The notes under the pieces are model-generated. The model was not told where the DNA came from. It ran no database searches and worked only from the letters and a program-made list of their open reading frames with translations. This document shows, piece after piece, positions 46,876-59,200 of a stretch of 64,000 nt of DNA. Made by a program: the position numbers and the translations under genes. This DNA comes from Climacteris rufus (lineage: Eukaryota > Chordata > Aves > Passeriformes > Climacteridae), in the NCBI GenBank assembly GCA_013398175.1, contig VZRZ01008742.1:71448-135447 (forward strand), given 5' to 3'. How positions within the stretch are numbered: position 1 is the stretch's first letter; each line of letters opens with the position of its first letter.

Positions 46876-48382
46876 ATACAATATTGTTATTCACAGGAGC
46901 TTGGAAGAATGTCTTTTTCCAGTGAATCTTAGTCATCATAATGCAAAATTTGCAAAGCTACTGACAGAGGCGAGAGATGCTGAAAATGGCTGTACTACCT
47001 GTATTTTCCTACTCTTATGTTAACTGCTAATAGCATAGAAACCTTAAACAATAGTTTTGAACTGTAGAGCATTTGTCATTTTAAAACAAAAAGCCATCAC
47101 CTTTAAAAAATGAAATATCTGAGGCACACTCAAAGCCCAAAAGTAAAATAAGAAGATTCTAAGTTTCCTGAATCCTGTGCCAATTATATTTCATTTAATA
47201 ACGCTCAGTGAAATATCTGGTGGCAGGGGAAATGAAACTACATGATTTTATGGGATCATTCATCAAGAACTAATTGAAGCTTTCATACAGTTTAGTGCTG
47301 ATAAAACACTGTAACAATAAACAATAACAAAATTCACCAGAGAAGGATTTGTTTTGCCGTGAGGAAAATGGTTCGGTTTCATCCTGGGGATTCCTGGTTA
47401 AAAGAGTCTCCAATTTAAAAAGGGATAAGCACAGGCTCCTGTGCATAATGACAGAGTGGGAGCTGTGGCAAATGTATTAGTATTGCTCCAGTGGAGCTAT
47501 TCTCATTGTAAGTATTTGCTATTGTGTGTGGCTGAGGCAGGACGCAGAACGACCCATAGAATTTTTTAAAGTTTGATTTTTTTAAGCAGTTCCCCTCTAG
47601 TTTTATGAAGAGTAAATTAGAACTACAGCACAAATAACTGAATTTCTGATTTCAAAATTACTAGCTCATCTTAGTTTTATTGACTGCAGAAAAATTGTTC
47701 AATCCTATATTTCTTCACAGAATCAGGTTAGTCTTACAGTAATAGTCCTTTTTAACACATGCTAGAGTGATATCTTATTAATAAGTAAATTGTTGAGATA
47801 AAACATATTGTCTCTTTATTTCTTATCTATTTTCTCTGACCAGAACATTTTGGCAGTTCAGAGACACATCAAAGAATGTATTAATTTTTATTTCAAGAAA
47901 GAAATAATGAATGTTTCATCAATCTGCATCAGGAACCCAGGGAAATTCCTGGGAAGGTGGCACTGTAGTTCACGATTCCAGACGTTGAAAGGCCAACTCA
48001 AGCAAATCACTTCAGTTCTTCTTGTCCTTCTTCTACCCTCTTAAAGTGAAAATCCTTCTGGGATCCAGAAGTTTCATGCCACCTGTTTAAAATACAGTGA
48101 GCCTCTTTTTTTCAGCTAAAACTTCTGGAAGTACAATAAAAACCAAAATAAAACTATAATAAATAACATGAATGAGACACAATAACATGTAAGTAATTTT
48201 ATCCCAGATCATGCAGCAGGAAACATCACTCTGTATGATATTCCAACTAATTGATCTGTCTGGATGATCATATCAAAGAAGGGCAGGAGAAGCAATGATA
48301 TTGTAATAATTAAGTTTACTTTGGCATTTTGTTTATTGGAGTTAAAAATTGTATATATCCTGAGACCCACTCTCCTGAAATT

Positions 48383-48433
48383 TTTGTGGTTGTTTGGTTT
48401 TTTTTATTTGTTTGTTTTTTGTTTGTTTTTTTT
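48383..48433. repeat. (TTTG)n-like low-complexity tract
   Basis: T-rich sequence with G every three to eight bases on the plus strand (GTTTGG, TTTGTTTG, TTTTTTGTTTG). Confidence 0.85.
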
Positions 48434-50203
48434 AAGAGAAATAGAAGACTTACTATATCATCAAATAATATTGTGAGTCTACCTTCCCTGTGTTTAATAC
48501 TCACAATAACAGAATCAATAGGGCATATTTTTCCTCTCAGAGACACATGTACAGATCCATCACCTTAAAACAGTCATTGCTATCATGCCCTATGTTATTA
48601 TGTTGACCTTTAGTACACCTGCATTTCTATAGTAGCTGTAAAAGCTGTAAAAGGGGGCTCAATCAGATTGGTGATCCCCAGGGATGGTGCTTTATACCTG
48701 GTAGTGGATAACTATGATGGACCTTCAAGACTCAGGCTGGTTGGGACTGCAATTATCAAAGTGTAAATGGTTCAACTTTCGGCCAGTCAAAGACCAAATT
48801 ACTTGAATCTACTTCTATATCTCACAGGATGCCAATGTCCCCAGAGGTCAGATATATTTAATCTGAATTTGAATCAGAGATGATACATAAATGAAGTGAA
48901 TACATGAAGGCTCAATACAGCTGCAGCTGATCAATCTTTATTTAATGGTAGATGTATTTAAATCACTGGTATACAGAGCTTGGAAGAACCCTGAGCTTTC
49001 AGTATTACATGTTATCAAATATTACTTTTCTGTATAAGTTGAGCTGATATTTATCAGACTAGGGATCCACTTTCTGCATTTCATTCACCCCAATACAGTT
49101 TATTAAAAACAATAATATGATATTTCAAATTATAGTAAAATAAAGAAGTTGTAATGTATGGATATAGCTGTTTTCTCTGGATATGTAATTAAGCAAAAGG
49201 TTGCTTTGAGCAGTCAGTCAAAAGCTAGATTATATCTTTAGGATTGTCTTTTCAATTATTTTGAGGTTTCTGAATATGAGGTCGCATATTCCAAGCATTT
49301 TGCACTTCTATTTTCTCATTAAAGTTTCCTTTTTCTCTTAATCTTTCAGTGCCTTTTTTAGCCTTGTTTCCATAGTTTCTGTATAAATACTTCCCTCTTG
49401 GCCAACACAGGTCCAAAACCATAAAACACGGGTTTGATTCTCCAGGGGGAAGATGTACCAAATCCAGGCACCATCAGGTGGGAAGAGAGAGTATGCAGTA
49501 TTTGGCTTTGTCTCTGGGGACTATTTGTGCTTCAACTGACTGAGCTATAACACCTAACTCTTCCATTATTCACACTTACAAAAAGTAGGAATGGAATGAG
49601 CAGATGTGGTAGCCATCACTACACCTGTCCTTTCCTGCTCTGCATTAAGTGACTGTGCCCATTTCTGAGCACAAGCTTCAAAGCAAGGGATACAGATTTC
49701 TGTGCTGATCTGCCACAGGAACTTTGGCTGATGACTTTCATGTATTTGTTGTTGCTTTGCCAAATCTCTTGGAGGAAAATTGCTTGTATTTTTGTGATAC
49801 ATTATTCTTATGCATAGTGAGCAGAACTTTCTCTCGATTTCAATGAGACTATTCTTAACATTTCTCTGATTCCCACAGACAATCCATTCTTTATTAAAAG
49901 AATGCATAAGCCACCCAGGCTTTTCAAAATCCAAGTACTACATATTTCTCAATCAGTATGTGCTCTGACATTTTTACTCTTAAATTCTACATGGCTAACT
50001 ATATTTGTTGAATTATCATCTAATTTTATTTTAGTGCAAGAAGTTAACCTTTGACTTGATAATTTTCAGTGTTTTCACTGATTTGTAGGTTGGTTTTCAG
50101 TTTGCCCAGAAATGTGTGTGAACTGATCACAATTAAAGTCAGATGTAACCAGATAAAATTAGAGAAAGTTTTATTTCCACCTTGTATTATTTTCATAGTC
50201 TGC

Positions 50204-50223
50204 TTTTTTTTTTTTTTTTTTTT
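50204..50223. repeat. T20 homopolymer
   Basis: Twenty consecutive T, with no adjacent element recognised. Confidence 0.95.
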
Positions 50224-52851
50224 AATGTATGTTTATTAACTCAAATTAAGAAAAGCATACATTAAAAGCTCTGGGAACCCCTGCAAGCAGAATCAATAGT
50301 TTCTATCCAATGGCCATTTCTGAGGCTGCCGCTGCATTTTCAATAGTAAGATAAGTATCCTTAAATTTAAAGTTTGATTCAGAAAAAAACATTTGGGCAT
50401 ATCACTAATTCCCACTGATGTAGACAGGTGCCTCATTTGCAGGATGTATTAGGACTACCCAATTGCTCTAAATTGAACACAGGCTTAAATGCCTTGCTGA
50501 ATAAACCCTTACCATTGAAATCGAACCATGGAAACAATTCAGCTGCACTGGAATCAGCCACACTTATCTATTATATAATGAATGGAAAGCTGTCTGAAGG
50601 GTAGCAGTTGTGACACTGATAATATAGGTGCTTGAGGAATGGAAGCGATCGCATCAAGATGTGCACGTATGTGCATTCTTTTATGGGAAAAATAGGTGTA
50701 AAATTATACATAATGAGTAAAAATAGGATGCATTTTTGTGTAAACTCCTCTTACGTACAAAAATGAAACAGAGAGAAATCATTCTTTGTTACTTCCTGAC
50801 TATAGTTATTCCAGTACTTCTAGGCTGCGAAACTAATATAGGAGCAACATGAAAAATTTATCAAGTGATTTATCTTTCTATATTATTAATAAATATAAGT
50901 AGTCTATAGTGCTTGCCATTTAAGCATTTTGAGTGATATGTACAAGAAGTTTTGCATGTCTTACATAAACCTAGACTTTTTGTTGTTCCTAGTGTGTGCT
51001 GTGCATGCCTGACAGGATAGGAAGAGAATTACCAAGATGTTTTTTACTATTTACTAGTACCCAACTTCAGCTTGGTGTGTTTATATTGTTCTGACTTCTG
51101 CTGAGTGACTTTTTCAAGAGACTGATATTTCACAAGAAAGGAACCGTGCTACATATATATTTTTATTCCTCATGTCACATTTCTTAAGACAAGGCAAGTT
51201 GTAAAGAGCCTCAAAGTAAGGCACATATGCACCTTGGTGATCCTCCCATCCTTGCGAGTTTCCTACATGGCCAGCTAAGTCAGCTTTATTATTTATTTTC
51301 CATATCAGATTGCCTACATTAGAAAAACAAGGAACATGACCATTAAGCATAGTATATAAGGTTTATATCTCCTAAAATGGTCAGTACAGTAGTGGAATTT
51401 AGGATTAAATGTACCTAATCCAGCTTTCAATTCCTGCGGTATCAATGTCTACATCTGAGTTCATCACCCCAGATTCCTTCTGTGGTGGAATGGCAGTTTC
51501 ACATCAGTAGTGCTGATTTATATTTAGGGATATATTTTTGGATACAACTAACATCCTATTATAAATACCTATATTTAATCAGATGAAACCTATCTGATAT
51601 CTTAATTATATACTTTTGTCACAGACCTTTTGCTTTTCTACTGAAAGAGTTGTCTCTGGGCAAGCACTGATGCTGTTCTTACAGTGTTCCAGCTTCTGTT
51701 TTGTGTGGCAGAAATAACAGTAATATTTGAGGTGGTAGAATAATAAGCAAGTCAAATAAAGAAAAGCCCCGGCCTTACCTGGGATCAGAATGTCTCCTGC
51801 TCATTTGTCTGGGCTCCTTTCACAGAGGCTGCATCTGACTGTGCTCTTCCTGTTTCAAGGATAAACCCGAATGCTTAAAGGGAGGAATGAAAAAAAAAAA
51901 AATAAAAGGACAGGAACGAAAGACAGAAATAAAATAGTCCGTGTTCAACAGTAGACAACATAAATAGAGAAACAAGAACAAATATGCTCGCCTTCATTTC
52001 ATCAGTTGTATCACCTCTAAAGGAAACCCTACCGTAGATATCTGGTTCAGAAAAGTCTATAACAGAGCACTTCCTGGCTCTGTAAAAATTGCTTACAATA
52101 TACTAAAATGCCAAAAGGCCTCCCATAACCAGAATATGCCAGAAGATCAAACGTGTCACCAAATTCCTAAATGTTGAGGTAGTATATGAAAGAAAATGCA
52201 GATATTGTAAAACAAAAGGGAAAAAAAATTCCGTAAACAGTAACTACGAGTGACCTAGGTGGGTGACATAAAATCTGGCAAATTGTTTAACCTTGAGAAA
52301 GTGAACAGGACCCCAAAGCACACACCCAGCTCATCTAATTTGTTTTCAAGTTTTAAAGATTCACAAATTATAGCTACTCCACACTTTAAAGGCTCTCCCT
52401 GTATACTTCTGGTGCCTACAAAACCTATCAGGAGGACTAATAACATCTTAAAAGGTGTTATGAAATAACAGAGCTACAGGTTCACTTCAAATTATTCCAG
52501 AGAAACCACAACTTCAAGTGTCCTAGACCTCCAAGTCCCACTCCCTTCTGCCTCAGCTGAGTGCTGTCTCTGCACTACAAATTACTGGAGAAAAGGAAGG
52601 TATGGCAGAAATACTTGCACATTACTTATATGCACAATACTTACATGCACACCCCTTTTTCTGTTTGTTACACCATCCCTTCCCTATTTCCAGTCTTAAT
52701 TTTAACACGTTCCTTGACTTGTTAATCTGTTTGCGAGGCTACTCCAGCATTTTACCAGATAACTAAAAAACAATCTCAGACGGAATAGTTTTAATTTCCA
52801 GTCTGAATTTATTTGTGACCAATTTGTAACCATCTAATTGTGTGCCTGCAC

Positions 52852-52893
52852 TAAATGGGAGTTTTCCCATTGAGTGTAATTGGATCAGGCCCC
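52852..52893. repeat. Worn copy of an ancient amniote repeat
   Basis: AAATGGGAGTTTTCCCATTG, then AGTGTAATTGGATCAGGCCCC. GGGAGTTTTCCCATTGA and GGATCAGGCCC are the two recognisable blocks of the old repeat family. Confidence 0.5.
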
Positions 52894-52985
52894 AAACCGC
52901 AAAGACAGCTGCTCTTATTACGGTGTGGAAAACAGGCAGGGTCTGGGTGTTACTGCATAATGACAGCAGTAAATTATATTCCAAG

Positions 52986-53071
52986 GGCAAGATCAGAAGC
53001 TGGTGTAAATCAATACAACTCAACTGGCTTTTAAAAAGTTATATCAGTGTGTGCAAGCTGCTAGTTTGGCC
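52986..53071. repeat. Palindromic ancient amniote repeat, best copy in window
   Basis: The left arm (52986-53019) reads GGCAAGATCAGAAGCTGGTG then TAAATCAATACAAC. The right arm (53038-53071) is its imperfect reverse complement, ending CAAGCTGCTAGTTTGGCC. I count about 19 of 34 positions paired. The centre corresponds to the ACTCCATTGAAGTCAATGG region of the family. From memory, the family has the form GGCCAGATCCTCAGCTGGTG...palindrome and is found scattered through turtle, crocodile and bird DNA. Only 92 bp separate it from the remnant at 52852-52893, so both may belong to one longer insertion. The class (hairpin-like DNA transposon or other) is unknown to me. Confidence 0.55.
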
Positions 53072-53076
53072 CAAAC

Positions 53077-53984
53077 ATTTTCTCAGTAGATTTTAAAGCT
53101 CATCCTGCTGCATAATGCATGCTAGGGAATTACTTCCAGCAGCTCCTGCACCACACCTAAACCATCTGACTGAACCCAGGCTTGTATTTTAAAAAGTCAT
53201 CCAAACTTGATTTAGAGAGTGTGTATCATGGAGACTCTACCCCACTCCCAGAGACACTTTCTATACATTTACTTTCTTTGTTCTTAAAGAAACCAAATGA
53301 CGGTATTTTCTTCCTTATTAAGATGTCAGGTTCTAGCTTGACTTCCTAGCTCTTTTTTTTGTAATACATGTAATAGCCTCTTCACTCAGATTTCCTCTTC
53401 TTATATTTATAGTTCTGCACAATTGTTTTTACACCCTTAGTCTCATGCTGAGGAGCTGAGTTGATTAAACTTGTATTTTATTCAGTTGTCATTTCACAAT
53501 TTTCAATTCAAGTGTTTTCTAAGGCCTTTCTAATTGTTCAAACTCACCACACTGGTTGCTTTACAGGATGAGTAAGTAGCTTCTGAAGCAAAAATTTACA
53601 GTCTGATATGTTTAACTAGAATTAGAAAAAAAATAATATTTGTTTGTTTCCTGGGAGAGAAAATGAAAACTATCAAACAACAGCTACAATATTTTGACTA
53701 TGGTTTAGTGTGTTTATAAGGAATGATATATGTAACGGAATTACTCTGTGGAATGGTCTCTATTATATTCTTTGAATATATAGACATAAATCACTAATTT
53801 CTCTAAATCAGGTGAGATACTGAAAGGCATGCAGCCACACTGCTTGAAGCTAGTTCTGAAAGTGTAACCAACTTTGAATTACCTGAAGATAATAGTAAAA
53901 CTCACTAATTTCAAATTAGGGCAAATGAAAATTAAGTTTTCCTGTAGAGGAAAACACTAACTATATTATTGTATGTGTGCTTTG
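53077..53984. other. AT-rich non-coding DNA, no gene seen
   Basis: Nothing recognisable between the palindromic repeat and the LTR-like block. Open frames are short. Confidence 0.5.
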
Positions 53985-54360
53985 TGAGGACTTAAATAGT
54001 GCAGTTGCGTGTCTTTCAAAACACTGTCCCCATAAGTTAAGCCACCACAACAGAACTTAAGCACAGATGGCAAAAACAGCAATATAGTCATTCCAGGCCT
54101 GGTGAGGCAGATCTGGGTAACCCATCTAGACAAAAATTCCCACCATGGCAAACTATGTGGAAGGCAGCAAGTGCTTATGCACATGCCATCTCAAGTTATG
54201 AGCATGACATCTTCACCCTGTGAAGATCCAGGGCTTGGACTGTATAGAAGTGGTACCTTCAGAAAAGCTACTTGGGGACCACGCCCCACTGAAGACCAGG
54301 GTGAAGAAGGACCACCAGGACACCACAGGGATCCACACAGGGTGATATCTTTGCTAAACT

Positions 54361-54384
<24 letters not shown>
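54361..54384. repeat. (TC)12 microsatellite
   Basis: Twelve TC units within the pyrimidine-rich segment of the LTR-like block. Confidence 0.95.
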
Positions 54385-54393
<9 letters not shown>

Positions 54394-54469
54394 GTTTTTA
54401 TTCCTTTCCCCCATACCTTCCTTCTCTCCTTCTATTTCTTTTTATCTCTCTACCTCACATTTACTGGTA

Positions 54470-54475
54470 AATAAA
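54470..54475 (+). promoter_or_regulatory. AATAAA polyadenylation signal of the LTR-like block
   Basis: AATAAA within GGTAAATAAAATCTG, directly after the pyrimidine-rich segment, at the place a retroviral LTR would carry its poly(A) signal. Confidence 0.4.
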
Positions 54476-54611
54476 ATCTGTACTATTGACTTTGGCATAT
54501 GGTCTTGCTTGCACCTTAATTCAGGCAGAGGTATCCATGTATTTGGATCTTAACACATTTTCATAAAGGTAAAAAAAGTCCTGGTGACTCTGTAACCAAC
54601 TTTCATGCTTG

Positions 54612-54726
54612 ATAATTATAATTATTATATATATAATTATATATATATAATATATTAGAATTCTATAATATATAATATTACATATTGTATAATTATATAT
54701 AATCATATATTATAATATATATATAT
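54612..54726. repeat. AT-only tract with (TA)n and self-complementary stretches
   Basis: About 115 bases with hardly any G or C, made of AT/ATT units (ATTATATATATAATTATATA and similar), able to fold on itself. It lies at the right edge of the LTR-like block. Confidence 0.9.
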
Positions 54727-56208
54727 GTTTTAAAATTGGCCAGGTAGACAGTGCCTCAATCTAATGCCATCTTGGTCTTCAATAGTAATGATCAGGACTA
54801 ATAGCAAGATGGTGCAGTAGCAGTTTTAGTACTTTACTTTTCTATCAAAAGAAAATTTGTCTAGAAAGGCTTTACTAGTCTGAGAGTAAAAGGAACTTTT
54901 AGTATGAGAGTACAGCTAAGATGATAATTGCAGTCCATGTAGGTTCATTGTTACAAGATCCTCAGCAATATGACCCTTTTTGGAACATCTAAGAGGGGTA
55001 AAAAACATGAGGACTAGTAACAAATAAATATATTTACAGATTGGAAATGTGAAAAAGAGTTAAAAAAAGGTAAAATATTAAGAAAATCAATTAAACCAAA
55101 ACATTCTCAATGGGTTCGTTAAAGCGTAATAAGCAATTAAAAAGCTTGTATTTATTTAGTGCTGTGAGGATAATTTGAGTATAAGCCTTGTTAACTTCAG
55201 TTGTCCAAATCAAGGAGGATCTGTCAAGGAGGTTCTCATCAATCTTATATAATGACTACAGAAGCATTTAGCTGATCTGAGGGGCACAGCTGGATTTTCA
55301 TCCAACCCTTTCATTTGGAAGCTCTAATTTAACACTTAGAGGAAAACTCCTGTGTTGTTCTGTCAAACTTTGTCTAAGTAAACATCTTTTTTAAGAAGAA
55401 TTCTCTTGGTAAATAAAATTGCAAAGCAAAAAGTATTACTAAGGGTCTATCTGTGCAAGTTGCATTAATTTTGTAGTAGTAAAGGATGCATCCCACAGAG
55501 ATGGTTTCACCAGACCACTCAGATAACTCAGCCTTGCAATGATATGTTGGGAGAATAAGACTGAGATTAGAGTGTATCTCATGAAAAAGAGTAAGAATAT
55601 TAAGTTTACAACCAAGATTGACAGAAGAGTAACAAAACACCACAAACAATGTGAAAAATATTGACAAAGATCCTGAAAACAGAAAGTATTGGGTTATTCA
55701 AAGCATCAGTTAAAGGGAGGAAGACAGAGATGCAGATCTTAAGTGTCTGCATACAAACTATAAGTGCAAGATATATTGGAAATAAAAGAAAAATATAATG
55801 GATACTGTGGAATAATTTCCATAAGTAGAGTAGGAATGTAAGCATGTTCAGGAAATACAGGAAAATAGGAAGTTTAGGAAATATTAGGAAGAAATGAGGG
55901 CGAACAGTGCCTCAGTAGTATTGTGTACGGTATTGATATATTTAAAGTCTCCAGGTAAAAGAAACAGAATGCCATGCAAAGATCTGTAAGATGCTATAAG
56001 ATAAGAAAGGTAAGAAAGACGAAGAAGATTTTGGTTTTAGGTTTGTGTTCTTTTGGTTTTCTTTTTTCTGTACGAAAATATCCCCAGATTTTAATAGCAC
56101 CATTCATGGGATTTGTAGCTCACTGAAAGTTTGAACAGCCTGAGTATGTCTTGGGAAGGGTGTGCACCTGACTGTGAGGTAACTCGTATTGATGAACATA
56201 TGTTGATA

Positions 56209-56236
56209 CAGAAAGCACAGAAAGCACAGAAAGCAA
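56209..56236. repeat. Short tandem repeat, about three AGAAAGCAC units
   Basis: CAGAAAGCA is repeated three times without spacing, followed by a partial unit. A minor 9-bp-period array. Confidence 0.8.
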
Positions 56237-59200
56237 CAAGAAAGGAGGATTTTTAAATTCAGTTCTAATCTGTTGGTTCAAAAGTGCACAAAGTCTGAAA
56301 ACAACTAACTAGGCAGAAGTTCTGCAGAAAGGTTAAAGAGTTATGAAAGGAGTCAGAAGCTGAATATGTGTTAATAACACATTATCCTTCAAGAGAAAAA
56401 TCAAAACCTACATTGTAATGTATACCTGCAAAACAAGGGAAGGAATGGTCTCTTCCTCTCTGCATTGGACAGGCTCTTCCATCCTTGACACTGGGCAGTC
56501 TTCAGCTTCTCTGTACTTGGCGTGGTCCTTGTACCTCAAGAATATGTGGAACAATTGAGGTCAAGAAGGACAATCATTTGTCCAGACCATTTGATATAAG
56601 AAGAAATACAAATTGAGTTAATGTAGTTTATATCTAAAAAGAAAAGGTAGAGAGGGCAAGGAGAAAGATGATACCTATCTTTGATTATATGAGGTGTTTC
56701 ATTATAAAAAAAGAAAATATTGAAAGTTTTCCATGTCAGTGTGGCTAGCACAGGAACTAACAGAACAGAATTGCAGAAAATCAGGTCTGGCATTGGTTAA
56801 ACCATTCTACTGATAATGAGCATCAGTAACGGGGAGAAGAGGAACTAAAAGGGTTACTGAGTTCCCATTACTTGAAGATCTTTTATAATAGGTTAGCCAT
56901 ATACCTACCAAGGATAACAGAGATATAACATTTTAGAATAGATGAAATAACTGATTTCTCGAGGCTCTCTTGAGTTCTGACCCTAGAGTTGTTTATTCCT
57001 AACTTTGAAAGTAGTAATTTCCAGGAAATTAGATTAATTAAAACAGGAAGAAATGTTTTCTGCTTAAAAATTAATAGAGAAATATGGTCCAGAGAGACTG
57101 CTTATTTTCTTCAGCTGCAATGAAATATATTCTATTAGTTAACTAAACATACAATATTTCTAGGTACTATGTTTCTAATACTTAATGATTACAAGTTTAG
57201 CATGTTCATACCTATGCAAAAGAAATTCTTCACATTTAGTGCAATATCTCACTTGATATTTGTAGTATCTTCTGCTTTCCATTAATTTTATTCACACACT
57301 TCTTTCAATGGGTTTTCCCCATTTTCCCAGACCCTAATGAGCAGTATCCATTTTTCTTCTGGGTACTCATATCTGTAAAATTACTAATGGGATGTAAAAA
57401 AATGTTCATCTGGATATAAAATAAAATTAGGGAACATTAGTTAATTGTGTTTCTCTTCTCCAAGGAAGAAGACTTTGATTCATTTAGTTATGCTTGACAC
57501 CATCTATATTTGCCATAGTCAAATTTGGGTGCTAGAGGGGAGATTATGGAGGTTAATATTGTTCAGGTTAGGATAGTGTAGGAAACAATCTTTATATTCA
57601 GCAAAATATTTTAAATATTTCCAAAGTTTCCTATTCCTTGTCAGCCTAAACCTTTTTGTATTCCTTGAATTTATAATCTGCTCTTCCATTTGGAAAAACA
57701 TGCCTTCATCAGAATTGAGTGGTGGAAGAGCATTCACTAGACATATAGAATATACACGTGCAGGTCTCTGCATAGCTGCTCTTTGCTTCCTACCTGTGTT
57801 CTGATCAAAAATCATCCAGTTATCCAGAAGCGATTTTTTTCCTCATCCTTTATTTGGGAGGAGGTGTCCAATAATTATTTTTAAAATAATAAATAATTAA
57901 TTAATTATAAATATTTTATAAGCATTTGCTATATCAACAGAAAATGCAGGAGACATCTTTCCAGCAGTGAATCTATGTTGATGTCAAAAGTGAGAACACA
58001 GTTCATGCTCAGGGGCTCAGTCAATATGTGAAAGAAGTAAGGTCAGCATAAGTATTTTCCTTGTAGTTGTCTCTGTCGGCTTTTAAAAAATTTTATTTAG
58101 CTACATCAAGATTTGGTAGTTTATAGCTGCTGCATATTTATAAGTTTCTGGCGAGAATGTACAAAATGTAAATTCTCTGATAGGTCACCCGACAAATAAC
58201 ACATTTTTCACTCTCTGTTTTTTCACATCAAAAAAAAGTAAAATTCAAGCCACAGTATTTAAAGACAAATCTGAATTGCCAGAACAAAGTTATAGTTTCT
58301 GTACTGCAAAAAACCTTACAAAGTGAGAAACAACAAAATCCAAATCTATACCTCTCCTTATTCAGTCTTTATTATAATAACACCTATATCCAGACCATCT
58401 TCACCGTATGTTCTCTGATCTGTTGTCTTGCCTTTTGTCATTTTGGACCTTCCAGTGACTTTTCCAGTGACAGCTGAAATACATAGGCTTAGGTTTCTTC
58501 CAAGAGAGCTGTATTGTTATAACTTTGTATGGCTGACATAAATATTTTTGATGGAATGAGTTATAGGAGCAATAGGCATCGCATTTTCTTACCAAAGTAC
58601 ATAAAACATGCAAGTCAAAATACTGCCAAGTTTTCTGGCCTCTTCTGCCTATATAGAGGCACTGAAAAGGCATCTGCCAAGGAGCATCACATCCTTGGTT
58701 ACTAGCAAATATTTTTATTGGTATGTAAGTCATGTTAGAAGTTCTGCTTTTACACTTTATGATGAGGCGATGCATAAGTATAGCAGCACATATTCAGTGT
58801 GAGAGGAGCTCATTCTGGAAAGCAGTGTTTTCCAGAAGGTTTTAAACACTGTTCTAGCAAGTGCAGCAACCAGTGAAATGACAGCACAGAGCAATTTAGA
58901 TAGCTGACATTTCATACCAATACTCTGTTTAATGCAAAACATAATAGTGTTCTAGGAAATTTATAAGGCACTCTTGTACTTTTTATCAAAACTTTCAGGT
59001 TAACAGATCCTGCTGCCAGATCTCCTTTGCATAGACTACAAAACTAATGGATGAGATAGGAGTCTTGCTAAAAGTTAGTTTAAAAGTAGTGGGACCCCAG
59101 GCAAGGTTATCCCACACTTGGATGTTCCCTGAGCTCAGTAGCTTACAGGAGCATTTTCTGTGTAGCCCAAATTGCTAGTAGAAATCTGTTGTTCAAGGGA

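Larger units (their letters stand above)
45729..52845. other. AT-rich non-coding DNA, no gene seen
   Basis: No gene recognised. It includes a (TTTG)n-like tract (48383-48433), a T20 run (50204-50223), a short ancient-repeat remnant (46845-46875) and a minus-strand open frame of 122 codons (49566-49934) without motifs or a family I know. Confidence 0.5.
53985..54600 (+). mobile_element. Probable LTR of an endogenous retrovirus (family unknown)
   Basis: This block is richer in G+C than its flanks, especially at 54090-54350. It then has a long pyrimidine-rich segment (54355-54450) followed by GGTAAATAAAATCTG, with AATAAA at 54470-54475. About 120 bp of non-repetitive sequence follows. This order resembles the U3-R-U5 layout of avian LTRs. 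The segment GGCATATGGTCTTGCTTGCA and GTCCTGGTGACTCTGTAACC near its end look familiar as repeat sequence, but I cannot name the family. The left end may be the TGTGAGGAC near 53981-53989. I found no clean TG...CA ends or target duplication. The 122-codon open frame 54102-54470 crosses the block and ends in repeat-encoded Ser-Leu, so I do not treat it as a gene. Confidence 0.45.

Noticed and set aside
49566..49934. 122-codon minus-strand open frame
   Set aside because: No motif, no compositional difference from the flanks and no splice or promoter signals that I could pair with it. Compatible with chance in 64 kb.
54102..54470. 122-codon plus-strand open frame
   Set aside because: Its end is encoded by the (TC)n tract and it lies in the LTR-like block. 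No domain is visible.
58401..58775. 124-codon minus-strand open frame
   Set aside because: Same reasons: no domain, no conserved-looking composition, no supporting signals.
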